Assembly (NCBI GenBank): GCA_964036045.1
Contig: OZ038382.1
Span: 100,318,357 to 100,382,356 of the forward strand
Direction of reading: 5' to 3'
Length of the DNA: 64,000 nt
Source: Eutreptiella sp. 'Long Island Sound 2002'
Taxonomy: Eukaryota; Euglenozoa; Euglenophyceae; Eutreptiales; Eutreptiaceae
Below the pieces are notes generated by a model. That model did no database searches. It was not told the DNA's origin and saw only the letters and a program-made list of their open reading frames with translations. Position 1 is the stretch's first letter. Each line of letters starts with the position of its first letter. This document shows positions 1 to 9,633 of the stretch, piece by piece. The position numbers and the translations under genes were made by a program.

Positions 1-484
1 CTTGGGGCCACCAACCCCGAGCAGCGCGGCGCAGCTCGCAGCTCGCAGCGCAGCGCAGCGGCTCGCAGCGCAGCGCAGCGGCTCGCAGCGCCACCCAGCG
101 ACAGCGCCGAGTTCGTCACGGAGCCAGCAGCGCCGTCCAGAGCATCGCCCTGACCGCGCCGCAACCGTGAAGGAAGTGGACAGACCAGACCCATCGGCCG
201 ACCAGCAAGGCCGCGTCAACCACTTCCACAACCACCGGCTGACCAGCACCAGCCGCACGCCCAGTCCAGTGCTGCAGCACCCGCCTCAACAACCACCACC
301 AGTTCGTTGAGTTGAACGAGTGCATACCAAGGACCTCAAGACCAACTACGCCCCCGCTGCCATGGTAAACTGGCAGGAAGCGGGTAGGTTGTGGCCGCGG
401 CCCCACCCCCATGCGGCACGCCTGCTGCGTGGGTAGGTTTGGGACCAGCAGTACCGCCACAGCCACCCCCAGTGCGAAGGCGGC
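1..484 (+). other. 5' noncoding region of element A
   Basis: GC-rich leader upstream of the long gag frame; no LTR terminus or primer-binding site is recognisable, so the 5' LTR of this element lies left of the window. Positions about 26-98 carry a short tandem repeat built from gctcgcagcgcagcgcagcg units. The overlapping reading frames here are shadows of GC-rich DNA. Confidence 0.55.
26..98. repeat. short tandem repeat, ~20 bp unit
   Basis: Units of gctcgcagcgcagcgcagcg repeat with minor variation in the leader of element A. Nothing indicates a function. Confidence 0.6.
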
Positions 485-3400
485 ATGCCCGGGAGCTTCA
501 AGCTCCGCGAGGACATGGGGGAGGACCGCCTGCGGGCAGTGGAGGAGTGGCTGCGGGCGGAGGGGTACGAGTACCGCTTCCGCCGCAAGCGCTGGAGGAC
601 GTGGACCCGGCCGGACAGGCCCGGCGAAGGGCTGCGCCCCGACGGGATCGAGGAGGACGAGACCCCCAACGAGTACCCGTCGGGGGCCTCGATCAATGTC
701 TCCCTGTGGGACATGATCGAGGAGAACTTCCCGGAACCGGGGAGCGAGCGCAGGCTGCAGGGCAGCAGCAGCGCGTCTCCGGGGAAGGAGAAGCGGTCCG
801 CCGGGGACAGGAAGCGGGACCGGAGGTGGCGGGAGTACCAGGAGTCCCTGGCCGCCGAAGCCGCCCAAGGCGCCAAGGGCGGAACCCCAGCCATCAGTCC
901 CCAACGGGCCAATGGTGGTCATCACCCCGGCCACGCCACCCTTGGTGACTTCATGGAAGTCGCCAAGCAGCCCCGTTGGCTGCTCCTGAGGCCCCAGCAG
1001 GCCCCAGCAGGCCCCAGCAGTGACTTGGAGTCGGCCCACCGCGGGAGGATGCCGGCCGACCAGGCCAGCTCCAGCAGCAGCGCCGCTCCCGCCCAAAGGG
1101 ACGTGGCGCGCGCCTGTGAGCGCGTCTGTGGGGTGCCCTGCAACCTTCGGGTTGCCCGGCAACGGGCCACGCAGCGGACCGCTGCCGTGGAGGGCACTGT
1201 CGGCATCGCCCATGAGGAGGCCACCGAGTGGGGCAGAGGCATGGACTACCACGCCTCGAAAGTGGCAGCCATCGCGGCCGGTCTCACGGCTGCGGCCGCC
1301 CATGAGGCAGTGGCTGCCCGGATCAGGGCAACCGACGAGGAAGCCCGCCGGACGCAGGACGCCATTGCCTGCAAGGAGGCCGAGGTGAAGGCGCTGGAAG
1401 AGGCGCTTGCCCAAGAGAGGGCAAAGAAGGAGGCGGAGGAAAGGGCCCACGCCGAAGCAACGGCTAAGGCCCAGGAGGACGCCGCCAAGAAGGAGGCCAT
1501 CGAGGCCGCGCGACGGAAGGTCGCTGAGGAGAAGGCCAAGACGGAGGCGGAGCTGGCAGCGTTGGAAGCGCAGAAGGCGCGGCTGCAGCAGCCCCGGGAA
1601 GCCGAGGCGGCTCGTGCTCGGGAGGAAGCCGAAGCGCGAGCTGCTGCAGCCACCGCCGCCGCAATGGAGGAGGCAGAGGCCAAACTCCGCCGCGAGACTC
1701 CCCCGGGAGGATCACGAGTGGAGACCCTTCGAAAGCTTTTCGAAGGGGACGCCTCCTCCAGGATGACGCTGGATGAGGCAGACACAGGCAGCAGTGGGAG
1801 CAGTGGCCCCACCGCCCATCGACGGAGGAAGGGCAAGGGGAAGACCCCCGAGAGGCCGCGGAGGCCGGCGGGTGGACACCCCCACGACAGTGACCCCTTC
1901 TTCACCGCCAGCGACGGGGATGAACGAGGCCGCCGACATCGCCAAGTGGTGGCTTGGACGGGCGGAGGAGGCGAAGTCGTCCCCATGGAACCGGAAGGTG
2001 AGGATGAGGATCTCCCTCTCCCCTACCGGAGCTCGGAGTCTTCCGGGACCGAGACGCCCAGGTGGGGCGACATGGAAGAGGATGACGACATGGACTTCGG
2101 CATCACGAAGAGGCGCCCATCCTCGGACCCACCGAGGCGACCCGGCGGAGGCCCAACGGGACCCCCTGGCGGAGGACCATCAGGACCCCCTGGAGGACGC
2201 CCACCGAGTGGACCCCCTGGAGGCGGACCACCGGGCGGGGGAGGACCCCCTGGACCGGGCGGACCCGGCGGAGGCCCTCCTGGAGGACCCCCTGGGGACC
2301 CCGACGACCCACCAGGGAACAGCGACCCCGATACCATCTGGCGGTGGATTGTCTACCTCCGCAGGAGAGTCCAGTTGCTCGAGCTGGAGGTGGACACGGG
2401 CAAGGGCGAGATGGCTCGCATCTCCAGGGTCGCCGCGCGCGCGCAGAAGGAGCTGGACATCGCCAGGGCAGAGACCAAGTCGCTGACCAACGTCGTCAGC
2501 GGCCTGCAGCAGAGGCTGGACGCGCTGGAAGCCCGTGGGAGCATCGGCAGCGACCACCCACCCCTGGAGTCTGGCTCGTCGGACGACTGCTGGGGACCCG
2601 GACCAGGTCCAGGCAGACCCCACGCCCCCGGCGGAGCCCCCAGGAGTCGCCCCAGCGCCAGTGCCCCCTCTCTCACCGCCCCCTCTCACCACAGCGCGGG
2701 CCGCTGCAACGAGCGCGTGCCGCCCGGCAGTGGCAGTGAGGATTGGCGTGATGAGTGGCTCAGCGCGGAGTACCGCAACCGCTGTGCTCCACCGCGGACA
2801 CCGGTACGCCCCCGGCGCCCCGCACCAGCCCTGGAGCCAATCCCAATGGCTGGTGGACGTTATGGTGGACTCAGGGATGAGGTCCCCAGAGGAGACGTGG
2901 AGTGGGATGTCGGTGAAGGTGAGGACCTGGATCTGGACCTGGAGGAGTTCGACATCAGCCCGCCGCGTGGTGTACGACGGGAGGCCGCTGAACGCAGCCG
3001 CCAGCGCCGTGATGAGGATGCGTACATGGAAGCAGTACGGACCAGGTTAGGGTACATGGAGGAACCGCGGCGTAGCCACAGGGATTCCATGGAGGAGATG
3101 GACGTGGCGGCCGTGGAAGTCCGTGGGCGAGGCCGATGGGAACCTCGGTCGACCTCGCGGCCGGCGTTCATGGTCTCTAAGGCCGCGGACGCCGCCGTGT
3201 GGGAGGACTTGAAGGACATCAAGCCCCCCATGTACGACGGCAACCCCCTCAACCTCGACCGCTTCTTGGAGAAGCTGGACGATCGGGGGCTGACCGTCAC
3301 TGAAGACATGCCTCACGCGGATGCAGAGAGATATCTCTTCAGACGGTTCAGGTACCGCCTGCCGGAAGTGCTCGGAGAGCTATACTTCATGGCTACCAAG

Positions 3401-4654
3401 GAGGGGAAAATCAAGACCCTCAAGGAAGCCAAGAAGTGGCTCAACGAGCAGGAGCGGGTGGACGCTCCGCAGGTGGCTGCCAAGCGGTGGAAGTCCATCA
3501 AGCTTGAGCATGATGGACGGGAGATCCGCCTGCGGGATTGGCGGGACTTCCGAGGGAAATACACCCTCTACCGCCGCAACGTGGAGGATTGGAACGAGGG
3601 TGACGAGCAGGCTCGCCTGCTCTCCATGCTGCCGGAAGCATGGATCAAGAGGGTCACCAAGGAGGAATCCAAGCGGGCCAAGTCCAACCACACGGTCAAG
3701 ATGATGCTCCCCAAAGAGTATCATACGAACGTGGTGGCTTGGGCGAGGAAGAACGTGGCCCGGGATGTCAAACGGCACTCCCTGCGGAACGCTCTTCTCA
3801 TCACCGTCTCGGGCGATCGCGAGAAGACCGCGATGTGGCGCCTTGACGAGTGTGAGTTGAGCAGCCAGACCATCCGTCTGCAGGCCATCCCGGCGCGGAT
3901 GAGCTGCGACGAGATCCTGCAGTGGGTTGGCGAGGAAGTACTCAAGGAGTACCGAAACCTCCACCACACCCGCGGGTTGAGGCCCGGCGACCGCGACGTC
4001 AACTACGTTGGCGAGGGACCTGGCGGGGAAGCTGCCACGGACCCAGCGGGAGCCGGCGGCGATGAGACTCTCGTCGACGATGACAACGACGATGAGCCCG
4101 CCAAGGTGGCCGTTTGTGCCTTCGTGGCCAAGAACCTGAGCGCGGGTGGCAAACCGGGAAACTGGAAGCCCCTGCAGCAAGGTTGGAGGAAGCAGGAGAA
4201 GAGGGACCCTCGCCGCATTGGCGACCCTCCGCTGTCCTTTGGGGAGTTCATACGAGCTCACCCTCAGGGCTGTTTCGTGTGTTATGGGAGGAAGCGAGGC
4301 ATCAACCATGACCACCGAACATGCCCCGTCCACAAGGCCGACACGAAGGCTTACAAGAAGGCGCACGGGTCGAAGAAGCGTGCGCCCGCGGGTATCCAGG
4401 AAGCCAAAATGGAGGTCGACAAGGACGAACTGGCCAAGCTGATGTCGTCGGTGGGGACCGAGTTGGCCAAGGAGATCCAGGAGATCAAGCGGAACTGGGT
4501 CCCCAGGTCGGACAACAAGAACAAGGAGAACAACCAGAACAACCAGAACAAGGACAAGGACAAGAAGCCTACTCGCAGCGAAAGAAGGAAGAAGGGCATC
4601 AACGAGGTTGATGCGGAGGACAACACTCCTTCCTCGACAACCGACGCCCCCTAG
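485..4654 (+). CDS. gag: element A Gag polyprotein (1389 aa)
   Basis: Structural polyprotein of a Ty3/gypsy retrotransposon; it would assemble virus-like particles and package RNA. It opens with ATG at 485. Seen in order: an Arg/Trp-rich N-terminus; an Ala/Glu/Lys-rich coiled coil at about residues 265-405; an acidic Ser-rich linker; a Gly/Pro collagen-like tract at about 550-612; a second short coiled coil at about 628-690; a capsid-like helical region at about 910-1170 (begins near KPPMYDGNPLNLD); and a zinc knuckle starting at Cys1263 with spacing C-X2-C-X8-H-X4-C. The C-terminus is Lys/Asn/Gln-rich. Typical chromovirus Gag is 300-500 residues, so the N-terminal extension is exceptional. 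The frame ends at an amber codon followed in the same frame by pol, suggesting readthrough. Intact as read. The capsid assignment is inference from position and homology with the other copies here. Confidence 0.85.
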   Translation: MPGSFKLREDMGEDRLRAVEEWLRAEGYEYRFRRKRWRTWTRPDRPGEGLRPDGIEEDETPNEYPSGASINVSLWDMIEENFPEPGSERRLQGSSSASPGKEKRSAGDRKRDRRWREYQESLAAEAAQGAKGGTPAISPQRANGGHHPGHATLGDFMEVAKQPRWLLLRPQQAPAGPSSDLESAHRGRMPADQASSSSSAAPAQRDVARACERVCGVPCNLRVARQRATQRTAAVEGTVGIAHEEATEWGRGMDYHASKVAAIAAGLTAAAAHEAVAARIRATDEEARRTQDAIACKEAEVKALEEALAQERAKKEAEERAHAEATAKAQEDAAKKEAIEAARRKVAEEKAKTEAELAALEAQKARLQQPREAEAARAREEAEARAAAATAAAMEEAEAKLRRETPPGGSRVETLRKLFEGDASSRMTLDEADTGSSGSSGPTAHRRRKGKGKTPERPRRPAGGHPHDSDPFFTASDGDERGRRHRQVVAWTGGGGEVVPMEPEGEDEDLPLPYRSSESSGTETPRWGDMEEDDDMDFGITKRRPSSDPPRRPGGGPTGPPGGGPSGPPGGRPPSGPPGGGPPGGGGPPGPGGPGGGPPGGPPGDPDDPPGNSDPDTIWRWIVYLRRRVQLLELEVDTGKGEMARISRVAARAQKELDIARAETKSLTNVVSGLQQRLDALEARGSIGSDHPPLESGSSDDCWGPGPGPGRPHAPGGAPRSRPSASAPSLTAPSHHSAGRCNERVPPGSGSEDWRDEWLSAEYRNRCAPPRTPVRPRRPAPALEPIPMAGGRYGGLRDEVPRGDVEWDVGEGEDLDLDLEEFDISPPRGVRREAAERSRQRRDEDAYMEAVRTRLGYMEEPRRSHRDSMEEMDVAAVEVRGRGRWEPRSTSRPAFMVSKAADAAVWEDLKDIKPPMYDGNPLNLDRFLEKLDDRGLTVTEDMPHADAERYLFRRFRYRLPEVLGELYFMATKEGKIKTLKEAKKWLNEQERVDAPQVAAKRWKSIKLEHDGREIRLRDWRDFRGKYTLYRRNVEDWNEGDEQARLLSMLPEAWIKRVTKEESKRAKSNHTVKMMLPKEYHTNVVAWARKNVARDVKRHSLRNALLITVSGDREKTAMWRLDECELSSQTIRLQAIPARMSCDEILQWVGEEVLKEYRNLHHTRGLRPGDRDVNYVGEGPGGEAATDPAGAGGDETLVDDDNDDEPAKVAVCAFVAKNLSAGGKPGNWKPLQQGWRKQEKRDPRRIGDPPLSFGEFIRAHPQGCFVCYGRKRGINHDHRTCPVHKADTKAYKKAHGSKKRAPAGIQEAKMEVDKDELAKLMSSVGTELAKEIQEIKRNWVPRSDNKNKENNQNNQNKDKDKKPTRSERRKKGINEVDAEDNTPSSTTDAP
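991..1020 (+). repeat. 10-bp tandem repeat x3 inside gag
   Basis: Three exact copies of gccccagcag. The unit is not a multiple of three, so the encoded residues differ in each copy and the frame is kept only because the flanks fit. Confidence 0.8.
2130..2325 (+). repeat. Gly/Pro-rich collagen-like coding repeat in gag
   Basis: Degenerate GGA-CCC-CCT-GGA units encode GGGPTGPPGGGPSGPPGG-type sequence within the gag frame. It separates the N-terminal coiled-coil part from the second coiled coil and capsid part. Confidence 0.8.
4652..4654 (+). promoter_or_regulatory. in-frame gag-pol amber codon, probable readthrough site
   Basis: TAG followed by CGG AGC CCC. Pol continues in the same frame from 4655 with no stop and no in-frame ATG before the protease. 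Elements D and E have TAG AGG AGC CCC at the equivalent place, also with pol in the gag frame. That conservation supports translational readthrough rather than independent initiation. Confidence 0.7.
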
Positions 4655-7426
4655 CGGAGCCCCTGCAGCCAAGGGCCCCAGCTAGGGCGGTCGCAGGATG
4701 GTGACGTGGGAAGCGCCGAACCATCCCAGTCGGGAGTCGATAAGCACAGGGGGACTGCCGCGGGCGGAAGGCCCGGTCTGGCACCCAGTCGCGGAGGCAG
4801 GGTGAGGGCAAGTGAAGGCACGAACCCTTGCACCCGTCCGTCCTTCGCGACCAAGAATGTGTTTGATGTACTACAGGATCTATCCGAGAGTATCGGAGGA
4901 TCACCAGGACCGCAGCTGGATGCTGCAGATGGGCAGCCTGAGCCCATTGTCCACGACCTGCACCAGTCGCTTGTTGAGCTTCTGGAACGGCCAGAGATCC
5001 TGAGTTTGCACGCCGTGCGCCGTGTCGGTCGCGAGCGGCAGTTGCATCTTAAGGTCCGTGCCTTATGCGGGGAAGTGGAAAAGGTTTTCGACGTGTTGGT
5101 CGACACGGGAGCTCCAGTCAGCTTGGTCAAGGCTGGCGTACTTCCACCAGAGTGTCTGACTGACAGTCGGAAACCTGTCAGGCTGAAGGTGGCGAACGGC
5201 CAGTACATGGTGGGAGGCACGAAGGAAGCGGCCATTGGGCTGCAGTTCGTGAACCATCGTGAGCTGAGCCGCCCAGACCTCGGCAAGGAAATCCTCCTGC
5301 ACGGTCGCTTCTACGAGGCCGAGATGGACTGGGACATGATCGTCGCGTACGACTTCATGATGGAGACGGACTCCGGCGTCCTCCCAGCCCAGGCCTCCAT
5401 GACCCTGTACCAGGACGACCAGCTCTCGTGGCTTTCGTCACCTGAGCACCATGTCGAATGCCAATGGATCCACCCCGAACGCAATCAGCCCGAAGTGGCC
5501 GCGCTGGACACTGAGCCAACTGGTCCTGCAAACCAGGAGTACGGCGTAAGGCCGGAAGTGGCGAGCCGAGTTGTCGCGGACTTGGGAGCTTCGGATCTGG
5601 CCCTGGATGCGTTCTCTTCAGGAACCTCCGCCCATCTTCGGGTGTGTGAGAAGTACTGGAGCGCACAGGACTCCGCGTGGAAGAAGCACTGGGGTCCGCA
5701 TCAGGGATTGATGTGGATCCATTGCCCCCGTTGGGACATTCCAAGAGCGATAGCGAAGATTCGCAAAGACCGCTCGAAGGCAGTGCTGGTTGTTCCTATG
5801 GGATGCACCGAGGAGGAAAGTACCCGACAATGGGTAGCCTCATTGACCAACATGACCTTAAACAAGGTCGTCCTACCGGCTGGAGAGTGTGTCTATCAGG
5901 ACGCTAAGGGACAGCCCATGCCACCCCAGAGATGGCCAACAGAATTCCACTATGTGGATGGGGGCCTTGATCAGGCCGACGCCACGGACTTCGTGTGTGT
6001 CAACCGCATCATAGCAGAGCCATGGCGGCAATGCTTTGCGGTTCCCCCTGTTGACATCGAAGAATCGGATTCGGAAGACCCCCTCACTGAAGAGGAGTGG
6101 GATCTGGTCCAGGGGTATATGGATCAGCCCTTTCACGACTGGGGAAACCAGCGTGAGGGCAAGGGCCAGGACAGAGCCTGGTGGGAAGTGGACTCCATCG
6201 TCTCCGGTTCCTATGACGGGAACACCTTCGTTCAGAGGGTGCTGGATCATATGTCCAGCCAGGACGAGCCGCCCGGCGGTAACCCACCCACCTACGGCGA
6301 TCTCTTCCGAGGCAAGACCAGAGATGGCCCTTTGGGCCACATGGGAAGACCACCTGAGCCGAAAGCGAGCGGAGTAGCTACCCCTCAAGTAAGCTCCGTG
6401 GTAGTGCCCGGAAAAGCCAAGGCGGAGTCCGATGACTGCCCCAAGATCCAGGCGTTGAGGGCCAGGCTGAAGCAGAAGTATGGCGAGACCTTCTTCAGCG
6501 GAAAACCTGTGTTCCCCCCACCGGTGCGTGGACCGTATGGCGAGGCAAAGATACGACTGAAGCAGGACCCCCGTGTGTATCGGCACCGGGAGTTTGCCCT
6601 GAGGGGCGAGAGGAAAGAGGCCATCGAGAAGATCCACCGTGACTTCATCCAGAGAGGCTGGCTTGAGCCGTGCCACTCTGAGTGGGCCTCTCCGTGCTTC
6701 GTCGTCCCCAAGAAGGTTGCTGGTGAGTGGCGGCTCGTGGTCGACTACCGCGGCCTAAACGCCCAAACGCAGCACGACAGCTATACGCTGCCCCTCATTG
6801 AGGACATGCTGCAAAAGCAACACCGGCGGAGGATCTTCACGGTGATTGACCTGAAACATGGTTATCATCAGATGCCTCTCGCCGAGGAGTCCCGTGCCTG
6901 CACAGCCATGAGCACCCCACTTGGACCTCCCCAGTGGAAGGTGATGCCCATGGGCGTTACCAACGGCAATGCGGCTTTTCAGCGGATGCTGGAGAACCTG
7001 CTTGAGCCGGTGCGCGACTGTGCGGACCCCTTTGTGGACGACGTGATCATCGCGTCCGGGGACCCCAGTATGAGCTACGAGGAGCTCCTGGAGGCACACG
7101 AGAGTGACGTCAGTCGAGTGCTGGGCCTCCTGGTTCGGCACAAACTCACGGGCAGCAGTGACAAGGCCACCATTGCGGTAAGCGAGGTGGTCTTCGCTGA
7201 CCACGTAGTCGGGAACGGGCAGCGAAAGCCCATACCTGGCAAGGTGGCTGCGATTGAGCACTGGGAAAAGCCCAAAACGGTCTCTGAGCTACGGGCGTAT
7301 CTGGGGTTCTGCAATTACTACTCGGGGTATATCAAAATGTATGCCGAGTATGCAGCCCCCATGACGACCATGCTCAATGGCAACCGAGAGGAGACCAAGA
7401 AGGGGTTCAAGAAGGCTCTGGTCTGA
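4655..7426 (+). CDS. pol: element A Pol, part 1: protease, methyltransferase-like domain, reverse transcriptase
   Basis: Cleaves the polyprotein and copies element RNA to DNA. The frame is open from the codon after the gag amber stop; there is no ATG near the start, so it is probably made by readthrough. Aspartic protease: VDTGAPVSL, catalytic Asp codon at 5102. About 5530-5890 holds a domain with LALDAFSS, a DSAW...W core and KAVLVVPMG, resembling the Dam-like module of DIRS-type elements (inference). RT: LVVDYRGLN, motif A VIDLKHGYHQ (Asp codon 6848) and catalytic box FVDD at 7031-7042, with Phe where Tyr is common. The frame terminates at TGA 7424-7426 because of an apparent one-base loss; RNase H and integrase continue in the next frame. 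Apart from this lesion the reading frame looks intact. Confidence 0.85.
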   Translation, partial: RSPCSQGPQLGRSQDGDVGSAEPSQSGVDKHRGTAAGGRPGLAPSRGGRVRASEGTNPCTRPSFATKNVFDVLQDLSESIGGSPGPQLDAADGQPEPIVHDLHQSLVELLERPEILSLHAVRRVGRERQLHLKVRALCGEVEKVFDVLVDTGAPVSLVKAGVLPPECLTDSRKPVRLKVANGQYMVGGTKEAAIGLQFVNHRELSRPDLGKEILLHGRFYEAEMDWDMIVAYDFMMETDSGVLPAQASMTLYQDDQLSWLSSPEHHVECQWIHPERNQPEVAALDTEPTGPANQEYGVRPEVASRVVADLGASDLALDAFSSGTSAHLRVCEKYWSAQDSAWKKHWGPHQGLMWIHCPRWDIPRAIAKIRKDRSKAVLVVPMGCTEEESTRQWVASLTNMTLNKVVLPAGECVYQDAKGQPMPPQRWPTEFHYVDGGLDQADATDFVCVNRIIAEPWRQCFAVPPVDIEESDSEDPLTEEEWDLVQGYMDQPFHDWGNQREGKGQDRAWWEVDSIVSGSYDGNTFVQRVLDHMSSQDEPPGGNPPTYGDLFRGKTRDGPLGHMGRPPEPKASGVATPQVSSVVVPGKAKAESDDCPKIQALRARLKQKYGETFFSGKPVFPPPVRGPYGEAKIRLKQDPRVYRHREFALRGERKEAIEKIHRDFIQRGWLEPCHSEWASPCFVVPKKVAGEWRLVVDYRGLNAQTQHDSYTLPLIEDMLQKQHRRRIFTVIDLKHGYHQMPLAEESRACTAMSTPLGPPQWKVMPMGVTNGNAAFQRMLENLLEPVRDCADPFVDDVIIASGDPSMSYEELLEAHESDVSRVLGLLVRHKLTGSSDKATIAVSEVVFADHVVGNGQRKPIPGKVAAIEHWEKPKTVSELRAYLGFCNYYSGYIKMYAEYAAPMTTMLNGNREETKKGFKKALV

Positions 7427-9633
7427 CAGCTGAGTCCGACCGTGCCTTTGAGGGGATGAAGCAGGCGCTGCTATCCGCAGTTGGTCTGCACCTCGTGGAT
7501 CCCGACCGAGAGTTCGTCCTGCGCACCGACGCTTCCGACTATGCCATTGGCGCTGTGTTGGAGCAAGTGCTTGACGACGGGAGGCACGTGCCTGTGGCCT
7601 TCTGGAGCCGAGTCCTGGCGGAAGGCCAGAGACGGACGTGGACGCCCCGTGAAAATGAGGCGTATGCCACCGTCATGGCTCTCAGGAAATGGGCTGGGTA
7701 CATAGCCCTCCATCCCGTCACCGTCTGCACCGACCATCAGAGTCTGCAGTCGTGGCACAAGGAGCACGTGGACACCCCCTCAGGTCCCGCCTCCCGACGG
7801 GCAAGATGGCATGAGACCTTGGCCAAGTTCGACGTCACGGTTGTGTATATTCCTGGAAAGGATAACACCGTGGCGGACTGTCTCAGTAGGTGGGCCTATC
7901 CCGCCAGCAAGGGCATGCAGGATATCTCTGCCCATGGCGATGAGGCTGAGACCGCTGAAGCCAAGAGGATCATCGAAATGGAGCGCCTGATGGAGGAGGA
8001 GGGTGCAAAATGCTTCGTCGTCATGGCCGCGGATGCCCCCCTCGCAACGAGGATGAGCAGAGCGGTCAGAGTGCTCGCCCCTGATGGAGCTGAGTCCGAC
8101 AAGCACCTCTTCCCGGAGTCTTGCCTCCAGGACGACTGGACCGACGACTACGCCAAGTCTGAGGCCTTTGCGGCCGAGTATAGGGCTGTGACCGACCCTG
8201 ATGACGGGCAGAAGTGGCCAAAGGGGCTGACCAAGGAAGATGGCAAGCTCTACCGGAAAGGTAAGCTGCTAGTACCGGAGTCCCGGGTGCTCGAGCTTTG
8301 CGAGGCTTGGCACCACCACATGCTGCACCCAGGGGTCAAGAAGCAAGCCCTTGACATGCAGCGCCGGTTCGAGATCGACCATATCGTTCTCTACACCGCC
8401 ATCAAGAAGGTCAGGAAGGGTTGTTCGGTCTGCCAGGCCTGCAATCCCGACAACCGGAACGTCAAGGGGGAACCCCAATGGACCCCGGTTCCTGACCAGC
8501 CCATGAAGAGCGTGGCCATGGACGTCTTCTCCATGCCCGAAGTGCAAATTGGCAAGGAGACCTTTGACTGTGTGGTTCTCTGTGTGGACCGCCACAGCGG
8601 CTACGTTGTAGCCGTTCCGGCACGCAAAAAGGGGTTGCTTGCCAGAGAAGTGGCAGTCATGATGATTCGTCATTGGCTGACCGTCTTTGACATCCCCCGC
8701 ACCATTTGCAGTGACCGAGGGCCCCAGTTTACTGGTGGCTGGTTCAAGGCTATGTGTTCCCTCATGGGAATACGTCATGCCAAGAGCGTCGCCTATCTCA
8801 GCCGGTCTAACGGCCGTGCTGAAGTGGCTGGACGGCAGCTGTTCGAGGAGCTGCGCAAGATCCACATCACCAATCCACGTCGGAACTGGTTTGAGGAGAT
8901 GTGGCCTGCTCTGAAGGCCCATCATGACACCCCCACTTCGGGCGGTTTGTCCCCTCACCAGATTCTCTTCGGCAGGGACCCCCTGGGTAGGGGACTTCCC
9001 TTGTCTGGTGATGGCATGGCTATGGATGCCAAGGAGTTCTTCGCGCGGCAAGAGCAAATGGCGCGGGACATCCGCCAGCAGCTTGAGAAGGAGCATGCTG
9101 AGCGTCAGAAGTCCGCCCCGAGCTCGACAGCGCAGAAGTTCAGGGTGGGAGACCCGGTGTGGGTGATCAGACCCCGCCCTGTGGGCACCCACCGCACCAA
9201 GACCTGGTTCACACCCGGCGAGGTTGTCCGCAGGATACGTGAGGACACCTACCGCATCAAGGTGGGTCACGGACAGTTCCGGGAGCGCCACGAGAGTCAA
9301 CTCCGTGTGCGGGAACTCGACCTCCGTGGCCAACATGTGTCCCTGAGCTACGCCGCACATGAGGCCGATTCGGACGACGACTACGCTGAGCAGGACGACT
9401 ATACAGTCGAGAAGATCCTTGCTCAGCGTCCGAAAGCCTCAGCACCCGGAGGTCTCGAGTTCAAGGTTCGTTGGCGAGGCTATGGGCCGTCCCACGATAC
9501 CTGGGAACCCGTCTCCTCGTTCGTGCCGCGGGTCAATACTCCCTTCATGGAGTACATCCGCAAGCACAAGACCAAGATCCACGTTTCGGACTTGGCAGCA
9601 CTCACCCGGGCAATTGCAGCCAGGGGTGCCTGA
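7427..9633 (+). CDS. pol: element A Pol, part 2: RNase H, integrase, chromodomain
   Basis: Frameshifted continuation of pol; it lacks its own plausible start. RNase H: FVLRTDASDYAIGAV (Asp codon 7528) and CTDHQSLQ. Integrase zinc domain: His pair in HHHMLHPG and Cys pair CSVCQAC (about 8311-8442). Catalytic triad Asp 8521, Asp 8713, Glu 8821, giving 63 and 35 intervening residues, the classical DD35E geometry. C-terminal chromodomain at about 9400-9585 with YTVEKIL, FKVRWRGYGP and DTWEP, which in chromoviruses reads histone marks and steers insertion. Ends in TGA at 9631-9633. All catalytic residues are present; only the upstream one-base lesion breaks pol. Confidence 0.9.

Noticed and set aside
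116-4672. Long minus-strand frames (444 and 430 codons) opposite gag of element A
   Set aside because: Shadows of GC-rich coding sequence; the plus strand has recognisable capsid, knuckle and pol continuity.
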